Positions 17,339 to 25,815 are shown, numbered from the stretch's first letter. The stretch: 64,000 nt of DNA from Microvirga massiliensis (GCF_001006805.1 NZ_LN811353.1:207559-271558); one strand, 5' to 3'. The notes: generated by a model not told the origin, from the sequence alone. A program made the numbers and translations.

Positions 17339-17746
17339 CTACTTGGCTACTCGTGCCTCACCCCGCTTGTTCACATGCCAGATCACGACATGGTAATGGG
17401 GCATCTCCACACCGGGATGACCTCCATTGAAATACATGGACACGTGATCGTTCCGGCCCGCGAACCCTGCCAAGTCGAACTTCTTGCGATTTGCAATGTC
17501 CTCAACTGGGATCATGTAGATGGTGCTGACCCGCCGTCCATGCCGGTCATACGCGAGGAATGGGCCTGTAGGCAGAGTTTCGGGTCGGACATAAAGCACA
17601 CCCAGCCCGGGCAGGAACCCTGGGAGCGTCACGAGATCGCTGACCTTCTTGAAGCCGCGAGGTGGGTGCCTCGGAGGTGTTTGAGCTTCAGCGGCCGAAG
17701 TGATCAAGGTCGCCAGCACACCGGCAGCAATCAACTGCTTCTTCAT
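17339..17746 (-). CDS. Conserved secreted protein with His-rich C-terminus
   Basis: A 135-residue product with signal peptide (~1-21, ending AAEAQ). The mature part contains TLPGFLPGLGVLYVRPETLP, an AYDRHGRRVSTIYMIPVEDI segment and a C-terminal HPGVEMPHYHVVIWHV with four histidines that could bind metal. I recall similar proteins of the DUF5602/TTHB210 kind, but this is not certain. The start at 17746 begins MKKQLIAAGVLATL, a good signal peptide. The next gene upstream (FemAB-like) lies on the same strand, more than 110 bases away. Confidence 0.65.
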   Translation of the reverse strand: MKKQLIAAGVLATLITSAAEAQTPPRHPPRGFKKVSDLVTLPGFLPGLGVLYVRPETLPTGPFLAYDRHGRRVSTIYMIPVEDIANRKKFDLAGFAGRNDHVSMYFNGGHPGVEMPHYHVVIWHVNKRGEARVAK

Positions 17747-17857
17747 GGCTGTACTCGTTCAATGGGGCTTGCCCGCGATAGGTTGCGACTCCATCAGTTT
17801 GCTCCCACCCAGGCTGATTTGGTTGACTGAACGCGGCCCACTCACCAAGGCGTAAGC

Positions 17858-18889
17858 TCACTCTTCTTCTATAGCTTCCCACTCTTTATATGCGACGGGA
17901 TCATAGATGTATTCGAGCGTTGGCACGAGGCGAAGCTCTCGTCCTCCAAATTTCCGTTTGAACATGCTGATATCCGTCCATCCATCACATGGTCCGCCTT
18001 GTGGAGTAACGCCAAACAAATCATAGAGCTGGAGGCCGAGAGTTCTTGCCTTTCGCATGATCTCGAAATGCAGCAGGTAGGGCGCCATCACGTTGCGGTG
18101 AATGGCACGTGAACCACCATGATAATATGTCGCCGTGCGGCCGAAGTATACTACAAGAGCCGTTGCGACTCGTGTGCCTTGGTACTCTGCGAAGAATATC
18201 GAACCTCTTTCTGAGGCCGAAAGCACCGGGATCAATGTATGAAAATAACCGGGAGAAAGTCCGTGCAGCCCTTTACGGTCGCATGTCTCCCTATAAATTT
18301 TTAGAAAGTCTTCGATGCCTTGCGGAGAAACATCCTCAACGACCGACACGCCGAGTCGCCGAGCGACACCAATGTTGTACCTGCCTTTCGGCTTCATCTG
18401 GGCCAGTATGGCGATTTCGGGTGGGATCAAATCAATGCAATGAGTATCTCGGGGTGAACCATAATAATGGCTGGATTCGCGAAACCCCCTCACGAAGCTG
18501 GGCACATGTTCCCACCGTGGTTCGATAGACAAATGGCTAACCGCTTTCTGCTCACTCTGCCGTTTCCTCTCAACAAAATCCATGACTGCGCGAAACACCT
18601 GCTCCTGCTCAGCGCTCGAGTCATCTTCCAGGAACACCGGGCCATCAGGTACGTAGTAGTAGCATTTTTCAGGGGTGAATGATCGCTCTAGAACCATAGC
18701 ACCCCCGACGATAGCTTCCCCATCCCTCAGCACCGTCCCAAAGTGCTTCCATCCACGGGCAGCCTTGAAGGCCGTATACCACGATGATTGCCTGAAGCCC
18801 GTATTGGTCTTTGTTTCGAGGAAATCGTCCCAGGCCTCCCACTTATCAAGTTCTACAGTGTGTTGTTCGGCGCTTGCTTCATATCCCAT
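17858..18889 (-). CDS. FemAB-like aminoacyltransferase (GNAT fold)
   Basis: A 343-residue protein resembling FemA/FemB/FemX enzymes, which add amino acids from aminoacyl-tRNA to peptidoglycan precursors; related proteins act in exopolysaccharide systems. Two GNAT-like halves are seen: the first has FRQSSWYTAFKAARGWKHF and YYYVPDGPVFLED, the second AQMKPKGRYNIGVARRLGV, FFAEYQGTRVATALVVYF and YYHGGSRAIHRNVMAPYLL, ending LYDLFGV-TPQGG and MFKRKFGG. These last pieces (MKPKxRYNIR-like, YYxxGAS-like, FKxxFGG) are the FemAB hallmarks. GGGAGG precedes ATG 18889. It follows the TAXI gene by 60 bases and is probably co-transcribed. Base composition is less G+C-rich than in neighbouring genes. Confidence 0.82.
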   Translation of the reverse strand: MGYEASAEQHTVELDKWEAWDDFLETKTNTGFRQSSWYTAFKAARGWKHFGTVLRDGEAIVGGAMVLERSFTPEKCYYYVPDGPVFLEDDSSAEQEQVFRAVMDFVERKRQSEQKAVSHLSIEPRWEHVPSFVRGFRESSHYYGSPRDTHCIDLIPPEIAILAQMKPKGRYNIGVARRLGVSVVEDVSPQGIEDFLKIYRETCDRKGLHGLSPGYFHTLIPVLSASERGSIFFAEYQGTRVATALVVYFGRTATYYHGGSRAIHRNVMAPYLLHFEIMRKARTLGLQLYDLFGVTPQGGPCDGWTDISMFKRKFGGRELRLVPTLEYIYDPVAYKEWEAIEEE

Positions 18890-18949
18890 CGCAACCTCCC
18901 ATTCATCGTAGGGAACCAAGGCTCATTTCACTCCTGCGAGAAGACCACT

Positions 18950-20092
18950 TCAGCGCCCTCTTTGTTGTTCACGCCATAGCAGAAACTCTCTGAACAGGCG
19001 TTCATTTTCGGCGTCCCTTCCAGTCGAGTCAGGTCGTGGCACCGAACCTGTAGCAGTACTGCCTCTTTGTCGGGCCTGCGAACTCTGAAGCCAACGTTCA
19101 GCCGGCTTGAACCGCCTCCAGCCCGGCAGGGAAGCGGCGAGATTGATCTCCTGCCATTTGGGAAGTCGTGAAGCAGCCTGGAATTCAGAGAAGCGGGAGA
19201 AGAATGCATCCACAAAATCGCTCAGCAGCCGGTGACGACTGCTCTTCTCCGGCCAGTCATAGGCCACGAGGACGGTCCCGATCGCAACTGTGTCTATCCT
19301 CTGTCCTGCCGGGATGAGGTTTGGATAGTCTTCATAGCGCAGGGAGGCGGGCAGAAGGAGCCCTGTGTCAGCAGGAAACGGGATTGGGACGAGATGAAAT
19401 CCGCCGTCGCGTGTGAGGCGCTCGACAAAGGCCGCTGGCTTTGGAGCCAGAAGGACAGTCGCGGCAACCCTGCCTTGTCGCATTTCCTTCAGGGCCTCAT
19501 CCTGTCTCACGTGAACCTCCGACATCTCGAGGCCGAGAGTCCTGAAAAGCTCGCGTGTGATGTCCTCAACACTGCTGCCGTAATCTCCGAAATTGACGGG
19601 CTTGCCGGTAAGATCGGAGAGTTGCCGGATGTCCTCCCGCGCGATGACATGCAACTCTTCGTTGAAGAGCTTGGTGATGTAGACGAGCTTGCTCTCGAGA
19701 TCTCCAAGCTCTTTGCTCTCCTGAAGACGGGTGAGCATGTGCTCCTGTGTGATCCCCATGTCGACGCCAGGAAGCGTGAGAACATCGCGGATGTCGTGAA
19801 CCCCTCCGCGACCGACAACCGGGAGGACACGCAGCGCCAACTCTCCGCGAGGGCCGGTCTCCTGCCCGGATACCAGGACTCTCGCGATTTCATCGACGAA
19901 CGAGAGGGCACTCCCTTCAGGACCTCCTGCGACAATCCCGACTGTGTTCGGGTCTCGAGCAGACGCGGTCTGCTTTATCGATCGCGACGGCGGAGTTTGC
20001 GCGAGTGCGGCCGATGGGACTAGCCCAGGCAGAAGGAGGAGCGCGACGGCCACTCCGAATACCCGAAGCTGGCATACAGAGCTAGGAACCAT
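18950..20092 (-). CDS. TAXI-family TRAP transporter solute-binding protein (orphan)
   Basis: A 380-residue exported protein: signal peptide ~1-31, then a TAXI-type periplasmic binding fold (GIVAGGPEGSALSFVDEIAR, VDMGITQEHMLTR, LYxEELHVIAREDI, LTGKPVNFGDYGSSVEDITR). TAXI proteins capture small organic acids for TRAP permeases. No membrane subunits are found here, so the gene is an orphan or works with a distant permease. The C-terminal ~60 residues are an Arg/Gln/Ser-rich tail not typical of the family. GGAGG precedes ATG 20092. The FemAB-like gene follows on the same strand. Confidence 0.82.
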   Translation of the reverse strand: MVPSSVCQLRVFGVAVALLLLPGLVPSAALAQTPPSRSIKQTASARDPNTVGIVAGGPEGSALSFVDEIARVLVSGQETGPRGELALRVLPVVGRGGVHDIRDVLTLPGVDMGITQEHMLTRLQESKELGDLESKLVYITKLFNEELHVIAREDIRQLSDLTGKPVNFGDYGSSVEDITRELFRTLGLEMSEVHVRQDEALKEMRQGRVAATVLLAPKPAAFVERLTRDGGFHLVPIPFPADTGLLLPASLRYEDYPNLIPAGQRIDTVAIGTVLVAYDWPEKSSRHRLLSDFVDAFFSRFSEFQAASRLPKWQEINLAASLPGWRRFKPAERWLQSSQARQRGSTATGSVPRPDSTGRDAENERLFREFLLWREQQRGR

Positions 20093-20380
20093 GTTGGCCT
20101 CCTGTGCGGAGTGCACCCAAACACTCCCGATTCTCTGGAGCATTTTAGGGTAGGAGGATCAGAGGCGTGCCCACTGACTGGCCAGTAAATTATAGGAATC
20201 GGGCAAATCTTCGCATTCTCGTCTCTTGTATTAATGACCAGACCCGACCAGCGGCTTGAAGCCGAGTCTGGTATGCCCATGAAAATTCCTCAAGGTGTAC
20301 TCCGGATTCCTCTGCCCCACATTCCGAGAGTGAGGATTCGCTCACCACGTCGATGACAAAGCGCTGTTCCAATGGCTACC

Positions 20381-20713
20381 CTAACCGAGATCAAGCCCAC
20401 AGTGCCTTCGCAAGAGCAGTTCAAAGGTGCGGCATGAGCGGGTCTGCAGGGGGCCAATCTCCGTGGTGATGAATGACACCTGCCGGCTCATGAGGTCGGT
20501 GATAAGTGCCGCCGCGCAAGACAGATTGGGCGTCTTGATGGGAGAGTGCACTCCGCCGCTTTGCCATGACGAGGGCCGCTGCCAGTGCGGATCGACGCTC
20601 AAGAGTACTATCACCTCGCCGGTCTCGGTCTCCATCTCTGTGTGATTGCCGATGACCTCATATCCTGGAGTCTCGCAGAACCTGGAATCATCCGCTGGCT
20701 GTGTCTGCACCAA
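20381..20713 (-). CDS. Possible hypothetical protein, 110 residues
   Basis: A leftward frame with TTG (20713) or GTG (20710) as start and AAAGGAC in front. It contains TETGEVIVLLSVDPHWQRP and AAALITDLMSRQVSFITTEI, which look like alternating strands and helices. I recognise no family. The base composition is more balanced than in surrounding genes. It lies between the TAXI gene and the peptide precursor, on the opposite strand to the precursor. It may be spurious. Confidence 0.35.
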   Translation of the reverse strand: MVQTQPADDSRFCETPGYEVIGNHTEMETETGEVIVLLSVDPHWQRPSSWQSGGVHSPIKTPNLSCAAALITDLMSRQVSFITTEIGPLQTRSCRTFELLLRRHCGLDLG

Positions 20714-20741
20714 GCTGTCCTTTGGGTGGGTCTCCTACCTC

Positions 20742-20772
20742 CTATGTAGTATCTCTTCTTGCTGCTACATAG
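20742..20772. promoter_or_regulatory. Inverted repeat upstream of the exported-peptide gene
   Basis: CTATGTAG and CTACATAG are perfect 8-base inverted arms 15 bases apart, about 190 bases before the precursor start codon, in an A+T-richer stretch. A direct repeat AGTCATA-AGTCATA follows at ~20829-20842. These could be binding sites for a regulator of the cassette; no regulator gene is adjacent. Confidence 0.3.
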
Positions 20773-20958
20773 TAAACGCTTTTGTGAACACATAATGTTG
20801 CTTTCCCGACAGACGTATGGCCAGAGCAGTCATAAGTCATAAATCGACGCTGCGTGGGATCAAAGCCGAGTTTATCCTGCGAAAAAGCTCGGCAATTCTC
20901 CGCGACGCCGCGAGTGATGCGTTTTCTGAGGACATCCCCAAGTCTTGAGGAAATTGTT

Positions 20959-21156
20959 ATGCGCGACTTAACAAGCGAAGAACTCGTTCACGTCTATGGT
21001 GCCTGGGCCGAATGTTGTGAGCCGTGTGAGAAAGAGAAGGACGAGTGCGAGAAGGATAAGGACAAGGATAAGGACAAGGATAAGGATAAGTGCAAGGAAA
21101 CTCGTCCCGGATGCGGGTATGGTGATAACAACCACTACCACACTGGCGCGGCATAA
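20959..21156 (+). CDS. Exported peptide precursor with double-glycine-type leader, Cys-rich (KD)n core
   Basis: A 65-residue precursor. Residues 1-15 (MRDLTSEELVHVYGA) match the leader cleaved by C39 peptidases: Leu at -12, Glu -8, Leu -7, Val -4, then Gly-Ala at -2/-1. The 50-residue core starts at Trp16 and has six cysteines at 19, 20, 23, 30, 45 and 52 in the pattern CC-x2-C-x6-C-x14-C-x6-C. The x14 segment includes a run of alternating Lys-Asp (32-44). The end is GYGDNNHYHTGAA. GAGG stands eight bases before ATG 20959. A longer frame from 20854 lacks a ribosome-binding site and would bury the leader. The HlyD-type adaptor and C39 ABC transporter genes follow. Product activity (bacteriocin, signal, metal binding) is unknown. 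Confidence 0.8.
   Translation: MRDLTSEELVHVYGAWAECCEPCEKEKDECEKDKDKDKDKDKDKCKETRPGCGYGDNNHYHTGAA
21052..21090 (+). repeat. Hexamer/12-mer tandem repeat inside the precursor gene
   Basis: AAGGAT and AAGGAC units alternate, giving a 12-base period and encoding the Lys-Asp run. Perfect short repeats of this kind are prone to slippage in steps of six bases, which would change the number of KD units without shifting the frame. Confidence 0.85.
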
Positions 21157-21503
21157 AAGCAAGGCAACAACGGTTGTAGTAACGACGGTGATGACGGCTC
21201 TCCGGACATAGCAAATCTAGACTGCACCAGCTGAGTCGGGCAGCCGAAGCAGAAGCAACCGGCACAGAGTGGCGGCTCCGCCCGGAACTGATCAGATCAG
21301 TCGTGGAGGTGCCACTCTGATGTATTGGGTCCTCTCGAAGCGAGGTGGGCAACAGCAGGCACTTGTCAGTGCAGCCCCCGTGCATTCCAAAGCCGGCCTT
21401 GGGGAAGGTGCAGGAAGAAATCCGTGCAGTTTTCGAGGGATATTGACGGACAATACGAAGGGCACCGCGGGCCAAATCCCCGCAAAAGGCGTGCGACAGC
21501 TCT
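21157..21503 (+). other. Interval between precursor and adaptor genes, with in-frame extension and hairpin
   Basis: The precursor frame stays open for 25 codons after its TAA (21154-21156) up to TGA at 21232, reading KQGNNGCSNDGDDGSPD..., an Asn/Gly/Asp-rich composition usual for exported peptides of this class. After that comes the interrupted hairpin 21265-21319. No further leader-like start was found before the adaptor gene. Confidence 0.45.
21265..21319 (+). promoter_or_regulatory. Large interrupted hairpin between precursor and transporter genes
   Basis: Outer arms CAGAGTGGC (21265-21273) and GCCACTCTG (21311-21319) are perfectly complementary. Inside them, ACTGATC-A-GATCAGT (21287-21301) is a second perfect palindrome. 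No T-run follows, so simple termination is unlikely. The place suggests an RNA structure that stabilises the precursor message or lowers expression of the export genes. Confidence 0.5.
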
Positions 21504-22865
21504 ATGAGAGTACCGGGAGGTCACGGGCGAAGTGCCATGCGTCACTCTGCTCGTATGTCACAGGACTTGATCAAGCCCGAGAAGCCTGCGGCAGTCCAGC
21601 CGCTCTTTCGACCGGAGGTGATGGTCGAGCACCAGTCGCAGTGGCTCGGCACGGTTCTGCTGGAGCCGAGGATCGCCCACTGGATGTTTGCCGTTCTGGC
21701 CCTGCTGGCGACTGCCGCCGTGCTGGGACTCCTGTTCTTCACCTCCTACACCCGCAAGGCGCGTCTCAATGGCTGGCTGGTGCCCCAGCAGGGTCTGGTG
21801 CGGGTCTTTGCCCCGCAAGCAGGCGTGATCACGCAGATCCACGTGCGGGAAGGCATGGAGGTAAAGAAAGACACGCCGCTGCTGGCCGTGTCCACCGAAA
21901 TACAAAGCGAGGCACTCGGAGCGACGCGCCAGGAAATCGTCAATCGTCTGATCAAGCGCCGTGACAGCATGGTCGAGGAGAAAGCGGTCCAGAAGCGCCT
22001 CTTCACGCAGCAGGCCGCGGACCTGATGCGGCGGCTCAAGGCATTGGAGAATGAGCAGAGTTACCTGACTCGGGAGCTGAGCTTGCAACGCACACAGCTC
22101 CAGCTGAACGAGCAGATTGCCGAGCGGACGCGGGAGATGCGCGTGCGGGATATCGTGACGATGCCGCGCCTCGAAGATGCCGAACGGGAGCGAATCCAGC
22201 AGGCTGCGAAGCTACAGGGACTGGAACGGATGCAGGCTGGCCTGGAACGCGAACGCCTTCAATTGAAGGCCGCCTTAAGCGAGATTCCTCTTCGACGCGC
22301 CACCCAACTCGCCGAAATCGAGCGCAACGTCGCGGCGCTCGAACAGGAGTTAGCCGAGGCCGAGGAGCGCCGGGAGATCGTGATCCTCGCGCCTCAGGAC
22401 GGCACCGTCACCGGGCTGCAGATCGAGCGAGGCGGTAGCGCACAGCCGAGCATTCCCCTCATGAGCATTGTCCCTACAGGGGCAACTCTCCAGGCCCAGC
22501 TTTTCAGTCCAAGCCGCGCCGTCGGATTCCTCCGGGAGGGCCAGCGGGTGATGCTGCGCTACGAGGCATTCCCCTATCAGAAGTTTGGGTTGCATGAGGG
22601 TTTCGTGGCCTCCGTATCGCGCTCCGCTATCAGCCCGGCGGAGATGACCCAGCAACTCGCGGGCCTGACTGCCCTCTATGGAGCCAACGAGCCCATCTAC
22701 CGGGTCACCGTCGATCTGACGCAACAGACCGTCATGGCCTATGGCAAGCCCATGCTGTTGCAGCCGGGCATGCAGCTCGAAGCCGACGTGCTCCTCGAGA
22801 ACCGACGCCTGATCGAGTGGATGTTTGAGCCCCTGTTCACTATCAGCGGGAAATGGAATGGATGA
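21504..22865 (+). CDS. HlyD/CvaA-type periplasmic adaptor of a peptide exporter
   Basis: A 453-residue membrane fusion protein. One membrane helix at ~57-82 (AVLALLATAAVLGLLFF), a lipoyl half-motif with RVFAPQAGVITQIHVREGMEVKK, a long coiled-coil hairpin (~130-290, rich in Glu/Gln/Arg/Leu), the second lipoyl half IVILAPQDGTVTGLQIERG, then a beta-barrel domain with VMLRYEAFPYQKFGLHEG. This is the colicin V/bacteriocin export adaptor type linking an inner-membrane ABC transporter to an outer-membrane TolC-like channel. Starts at 21537 or 21555 are also possible because no strong ribosome-binding site marks 21504. Its stop overlaps the ABC transporter start. Confidence 0.87.
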   Translation: MRVPGGHGRSAMRHSARMSQDLIKPEKPAAVQPLFRPEVMVEHQSQWLGTVLLEPRIAHWMFAVLALLATAAVLGLLFFTSYTRKARLNGWLVPQQGLVRVFAPQAGVITQIHVREGMEVKKDTPLLAVSTEIQSEALGATRQEIVNRLIKRRDSMVEEKAVQKRLFTQQAADLMRRLKALENEQSYLTRELSLQRTQLQLNEQIAERTREMRVRDIVTMPRLEDAERERIQQAAKLQGLERMQAGLERERLQLKAALSEIPLRRATQLAEIERNVAALEQELAEAEERREIVILAPQDGTVTGLQIERGGSAQPSIPLMSIVPTGATLQAQLFSPSRAVGFLREGQRVMLRYEAFPYQKFGLHEGFVASVSRSAISPAEMTQQLAGLTALYGANEPIYRVTVDLTQQTVMAYGKPMLLQPGMQLEADVLLENRRLIEWMFEPLFTISGKWNG

Positions 22866-25378
22866 GCGACGATGCACGCCTGAACCTGGGTTGGGGGCGC
22901 CGCACCCCAGTGATCCTGCAGACGGAGGCCTCCGAATGTGGCCTCGCTAGCCTGGCTATGGTCGCGAGCTATTTCGGCTATGAGGCGGACCTCGTCGACC
23001 TGCGCCGGCGCTATGGTCTGTCGCTCAAGGGAGCAACGCTCAAGGAACTCATCCGAATTGCGGATCAGCTCGGCTTCGCAACGCGCCCGTTACGTCTCGA
23101 GGTCGAGGAGGTATCCAAGCTGCGGCTGCCCTGTATTCTGCACTGGGATTTAAGTCATTTTGTAGTTCTCGTCAGCATCGGGCGCTCCGGCGCAGTAATC
23201 CACGACCCCGCTTTCGGCATACGTCGTACTAAGGAAGCGGAGCTGTCGCGCCATTTCACGGGAGTGGCGCTCGAACTCTACCCAACCGATCGCTTCGAGA
23301 CCGCGACTGCCCCGCCCCGCATTCGATTCCGGAAGCTGCTCGGTCGAATGGTCGGAGTCAAGCGCGCCCTGTTTCACCAGTTCTCCCTCGCACTGGCGAT
23401 CGAGGTTTTTGCGATGGCCAGCCCCTTGTTCATGGGCTGGGTCGTCGATCATGCACTGGTTTCTGCCGACCGCGACCTCCTGCTAACACTTGTGCTTGGA
23501 TTCCTGCTCCTGCTGCTGCTGCAAACTGCCATCACCGCGATGCGAAGCTGGATGTTGATGGGGCTGAGTGCAACGCTCAAAGTGCAGTCGCGAGCGAACC
23601 TGTTCTCGCATCTGATCAACCTGCCAGCCTCGTTCTTCGAGGCGCGTCATCTCGGCGACGTGACCTCCCGGTTCTCCTCCCAGGAGGCCATCCTGAGCGC
23701 AATCACCTCGGAGCTGGTCGAAGCCGTCATGGACGGCCTGATGACAGGCCTTACACTGACGATCATGTTGGTCATCGCTCCGGGAATGGCGGGTATTGTG
23801 GTGGCCGTGGCGGTTCTTTACGCTGTCCTGCGCTGGGCCTCCTATACACCCCTCCGACAGGCCTCGGCCGAGGCGATCGTGTGGGGAGCGAGACTCGACA
23901 CCCACTTCCTCGAAACCCTTCGCGGCATTCGCACGATCAAGCTGTTCAACGGGCAGGAGGATCGCCGGGCTCGTTGGCTGAATCTTCTGATCGAGGCCAC
24001 CAACCGCCGCCTCGCGGCCGACAAGCTTAGATTCCTATTCCGGACAGGCAATGCACTGCTCTTGGGAACTCTCAAGATCCTGATCATTTGGCTCGGCGCC
24101 AGACGAGTTTTGGACAACACCCTTTCAGTTGGCCTGTTGCTCGCCTTCATCTCCTACAAGGATCAGTTCATCGGGCGCGCGACCGAGCTCATCGATCGGG
24201 CCGTGGATCTAAAGATGCTGCGACTTCATGCTGAACGATTGGCTGATATTGCGCTGACCGAGCCGGAGACGCGGACCTCGCTAGTTCCACCATTCGAGGA
24301 GCGAGCGCCTCCGGCCATCGAACTGCGGAACGTCAGCTTCCGTTACAGCGAGCAGGAGCCCTGGGTGCTCGACAACCTGAACCTGCGGATCGAGGCCGCG
24401 GAGTCACTTGCTATCGTCGGACCATCGGGCGGCGGGAAGTCAACGCTCTTGAAGCTCCTGGCCGGGCTGGCGAAGCCCAGCCATGGCGAGATACTTGTTG
24501 ATGGCGAACCCCTCGCTCGCATCGGCCTGGAAAACTACCGGGCGATGATCGGCGTCGTGATGCAGGACGATCAGCTGTTCGCAGGCTCGATCGCCGACAA
24601 CATCAGCTTTTTCTCGGAAAGGCCTAATCTCGATCGCATCATGCAGTGCGCCAGGGGTGCTGCCATTCACGACGATATTATCGCTATGCCAATGGGCTAC
24701 GGCACTCTGATTGGCGACATGGGAACGGTGCTGTCCGGTGGCCAGAAGCAGCGCGTGGTAATCGCACGCGCGCTCTATCGGCGACCCAGCATTCTCCTGC
24801 TCGACGAGGCGACCAGCCACCTCGACATTGAACGGGAAAGGCTGGTGAACGCCGCCTTCCAGGAGATGCGGATCACGCGCATCGTCATTGCCCATCGGCC
24901 GGAGACTATCCGCATGTCGGGGCGGGTGGTCGCGCTCGAGCAGGGTAAAGTCCGCAGCATCGGACCCGGGGATGAGCATGGTAACCTGCCCGAGCCCGGA
25001 GGGCAGGAGCATTACGTCTTGGGAGATGTCCTGGTCTCTGACGCCGTTTCAAAGCCCAAAGATGCACGGACGCAGGTATTCCGAAGGAGAAAGTATTCGC
25101 TGCACGCCGGCCTGCGCTCACATTGCGCATTCGTCCCAAATGGAAACCGCCGCGATACCGGAGGTGGGGATCTAACCCTGTCCGAGATGAAGTCTGCATC
25201 ACCTGCCATCGAACAAGCCGGCGAACCGGAACTCCCCGAGCAGATCAAGCCACGGGAAGTGCAAGATGCTGCACCAGCGGATGATGGGGCCGCCCAGCAA
25301 CGACATCTTCCTCGTGCGACATTTGATCTATCTCCTTATGCGAAGGCTGGGGTGTGCAACCGAGCACCGGCACCCTGA
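22862..25378 (+). CDS. C39-peptidase ABC transporter for peptide export
   Basis: An 838-residue half-transporter. The N-terminal C39 peptidase domain has catalytic Cys26 (QTEASECGLA), His99 (HWDLSHFVVL) and Asp115 (DPAFG), all intact, so it can cleave double-glycine leaders. Six membrane helices follow (~165-440), then the nucleotide-binding domain: Walker A GPSGGGKST (~520), signature LSGGQKQR (~623), Walker B ILLLDEATSHLD (~643) and the H-loop His in AHRPETI. ATG 22862 overlaps the adaptor stop as ATGA. The domain should end near residue 700; the remaining ~140 residues are low-complexity Pro/Ala/Glu/Arg-rich and not part of the family, probably a frame run-on after loss of the normal stop. 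No outer-membrane channel gene is nearby. Confidence 0.92.
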   Translation: MSDDARLNLGWGRRTPVILQTEASECGLASLAMVASYFGYEADLVDLRRRYGLSLKGATLKELIRIADQLGFATRPLRLEVEEVSKLRLPCILHWDLSHFVVLVSIGRSGAVIHDPAFGIRRTKEAELSRHFTGVALELYPTDRFETATAPPRIRFRKLLGRMVGVKRALFHQFSLALAIEVFAMASPLFMGWVVDHALVSADRDLLLTLVLGFLLLLLLQTAITAMRSWMLMGLSATLKVQSRANLFSHLINLPASFFEARHLGDVTSRFSSQEAILSAITSELVEAVMDGLMTGLTLTIMLVIAPGMAGIVVAVAVLYAVLRWASYTPLRQASAEAIVWGARLDTHFLETLRGIRTIKLFNGQEDRRARWLNLLIEATNRRLAADKLRFLFRTGNALLLGTLKILIIWLGARRVLDNTLSVGLLLAFISYKDQFIGRATELIDRAVDLKMLRLHAERLADIALTEPETRTSLVPPFEERAPPAIELRNVSFRYSEQEPWVLDNLNLRIEAAESLAIVGPSGGGKSTLLKLLAGLAKPSHGEILVDGEPLARIGLENYRAMIGVVMQDDQLFAGSIADNISFFSERPNLDRIMQCARGAAIHDDIIAMPMGYGTLIGDMGTVLSGGQKQRVVIARALYRRPSILLLDEATSHLDIERERLVNAAFQEMRITRIVIAHRPETIRMSGRVVALEQGKVRSIGPGDEHGNLPEPGGQEHYVLGDVLVSDAVSKPKDARTQVFRRRKYSLHAGLRSHCAFVPNGNRRDTGGGDLTLSEMKSASPAIEQAGEPELPEQIKPREVQDAAPADDGAAQQRHLPRATFDLSPYAKAGVCNRAPAP

Positions 25379-25815
25379 AAGCCAGCAAATCACTTCCAGC
25401 CGTCCCGAGCGCCTCGCCAATAGGGATTATCAGGGACTGTCGCGCAGCGACCGCCCAAGATCGGACCAGAATGGAAGGGCTCGTGTGCGTTGATGCTATT
25501 GGAGCCCCTGAGATCATGGTCGATCTGTTGCGGAGCGGGTCCTTGCATAGCCGAGGTGCGTTCAATGAACTCGACTATAGTCCCTCAGGCTGGGTAGGAG
25601 AGCGTGGTGATCAAGGAGCCGGGGAGTGATGTCTGCAGTTTCGGTATATAAACGCTTCCGCGAAAGGTGCTGGAAAGTACAGTTGCCTGCTGCGACCAGC
25701 GCACAGCCGCAAGAGCATCGCCAAAGGTAATCCATGGTTTCGCGTACCAGGGCGTGAAGCGCGGCCCAACCTTCCCGCGGTCCGGCTGCGCGCTCTCCTG
25801 GTCCTTTTCGATACA
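25379..25815. other. Intergenic, no supported gene
   Basis: About 440 bases between the ABC transporter and the convergent AhpD-like gene. Frames exist on both strands (for example leftward 25565-25245 and rightward 25354-25629), but neither has a family match or a ribosome-binding site. Confidence 0.4.

Noticed and set aside
20959..21156. CRISPR-like reading of the hexamer repeat
   Set aside because: Units are 6 or 12 bases long, contiguous and in frame with a protein; no spacers or cas genes.
21269..21964. Possible second precursor overlapping the adaptor gene
   Set aside because: No double-glycine leader; its frame overlaps the intact HlyD-type adaptor by hundreds of bases.
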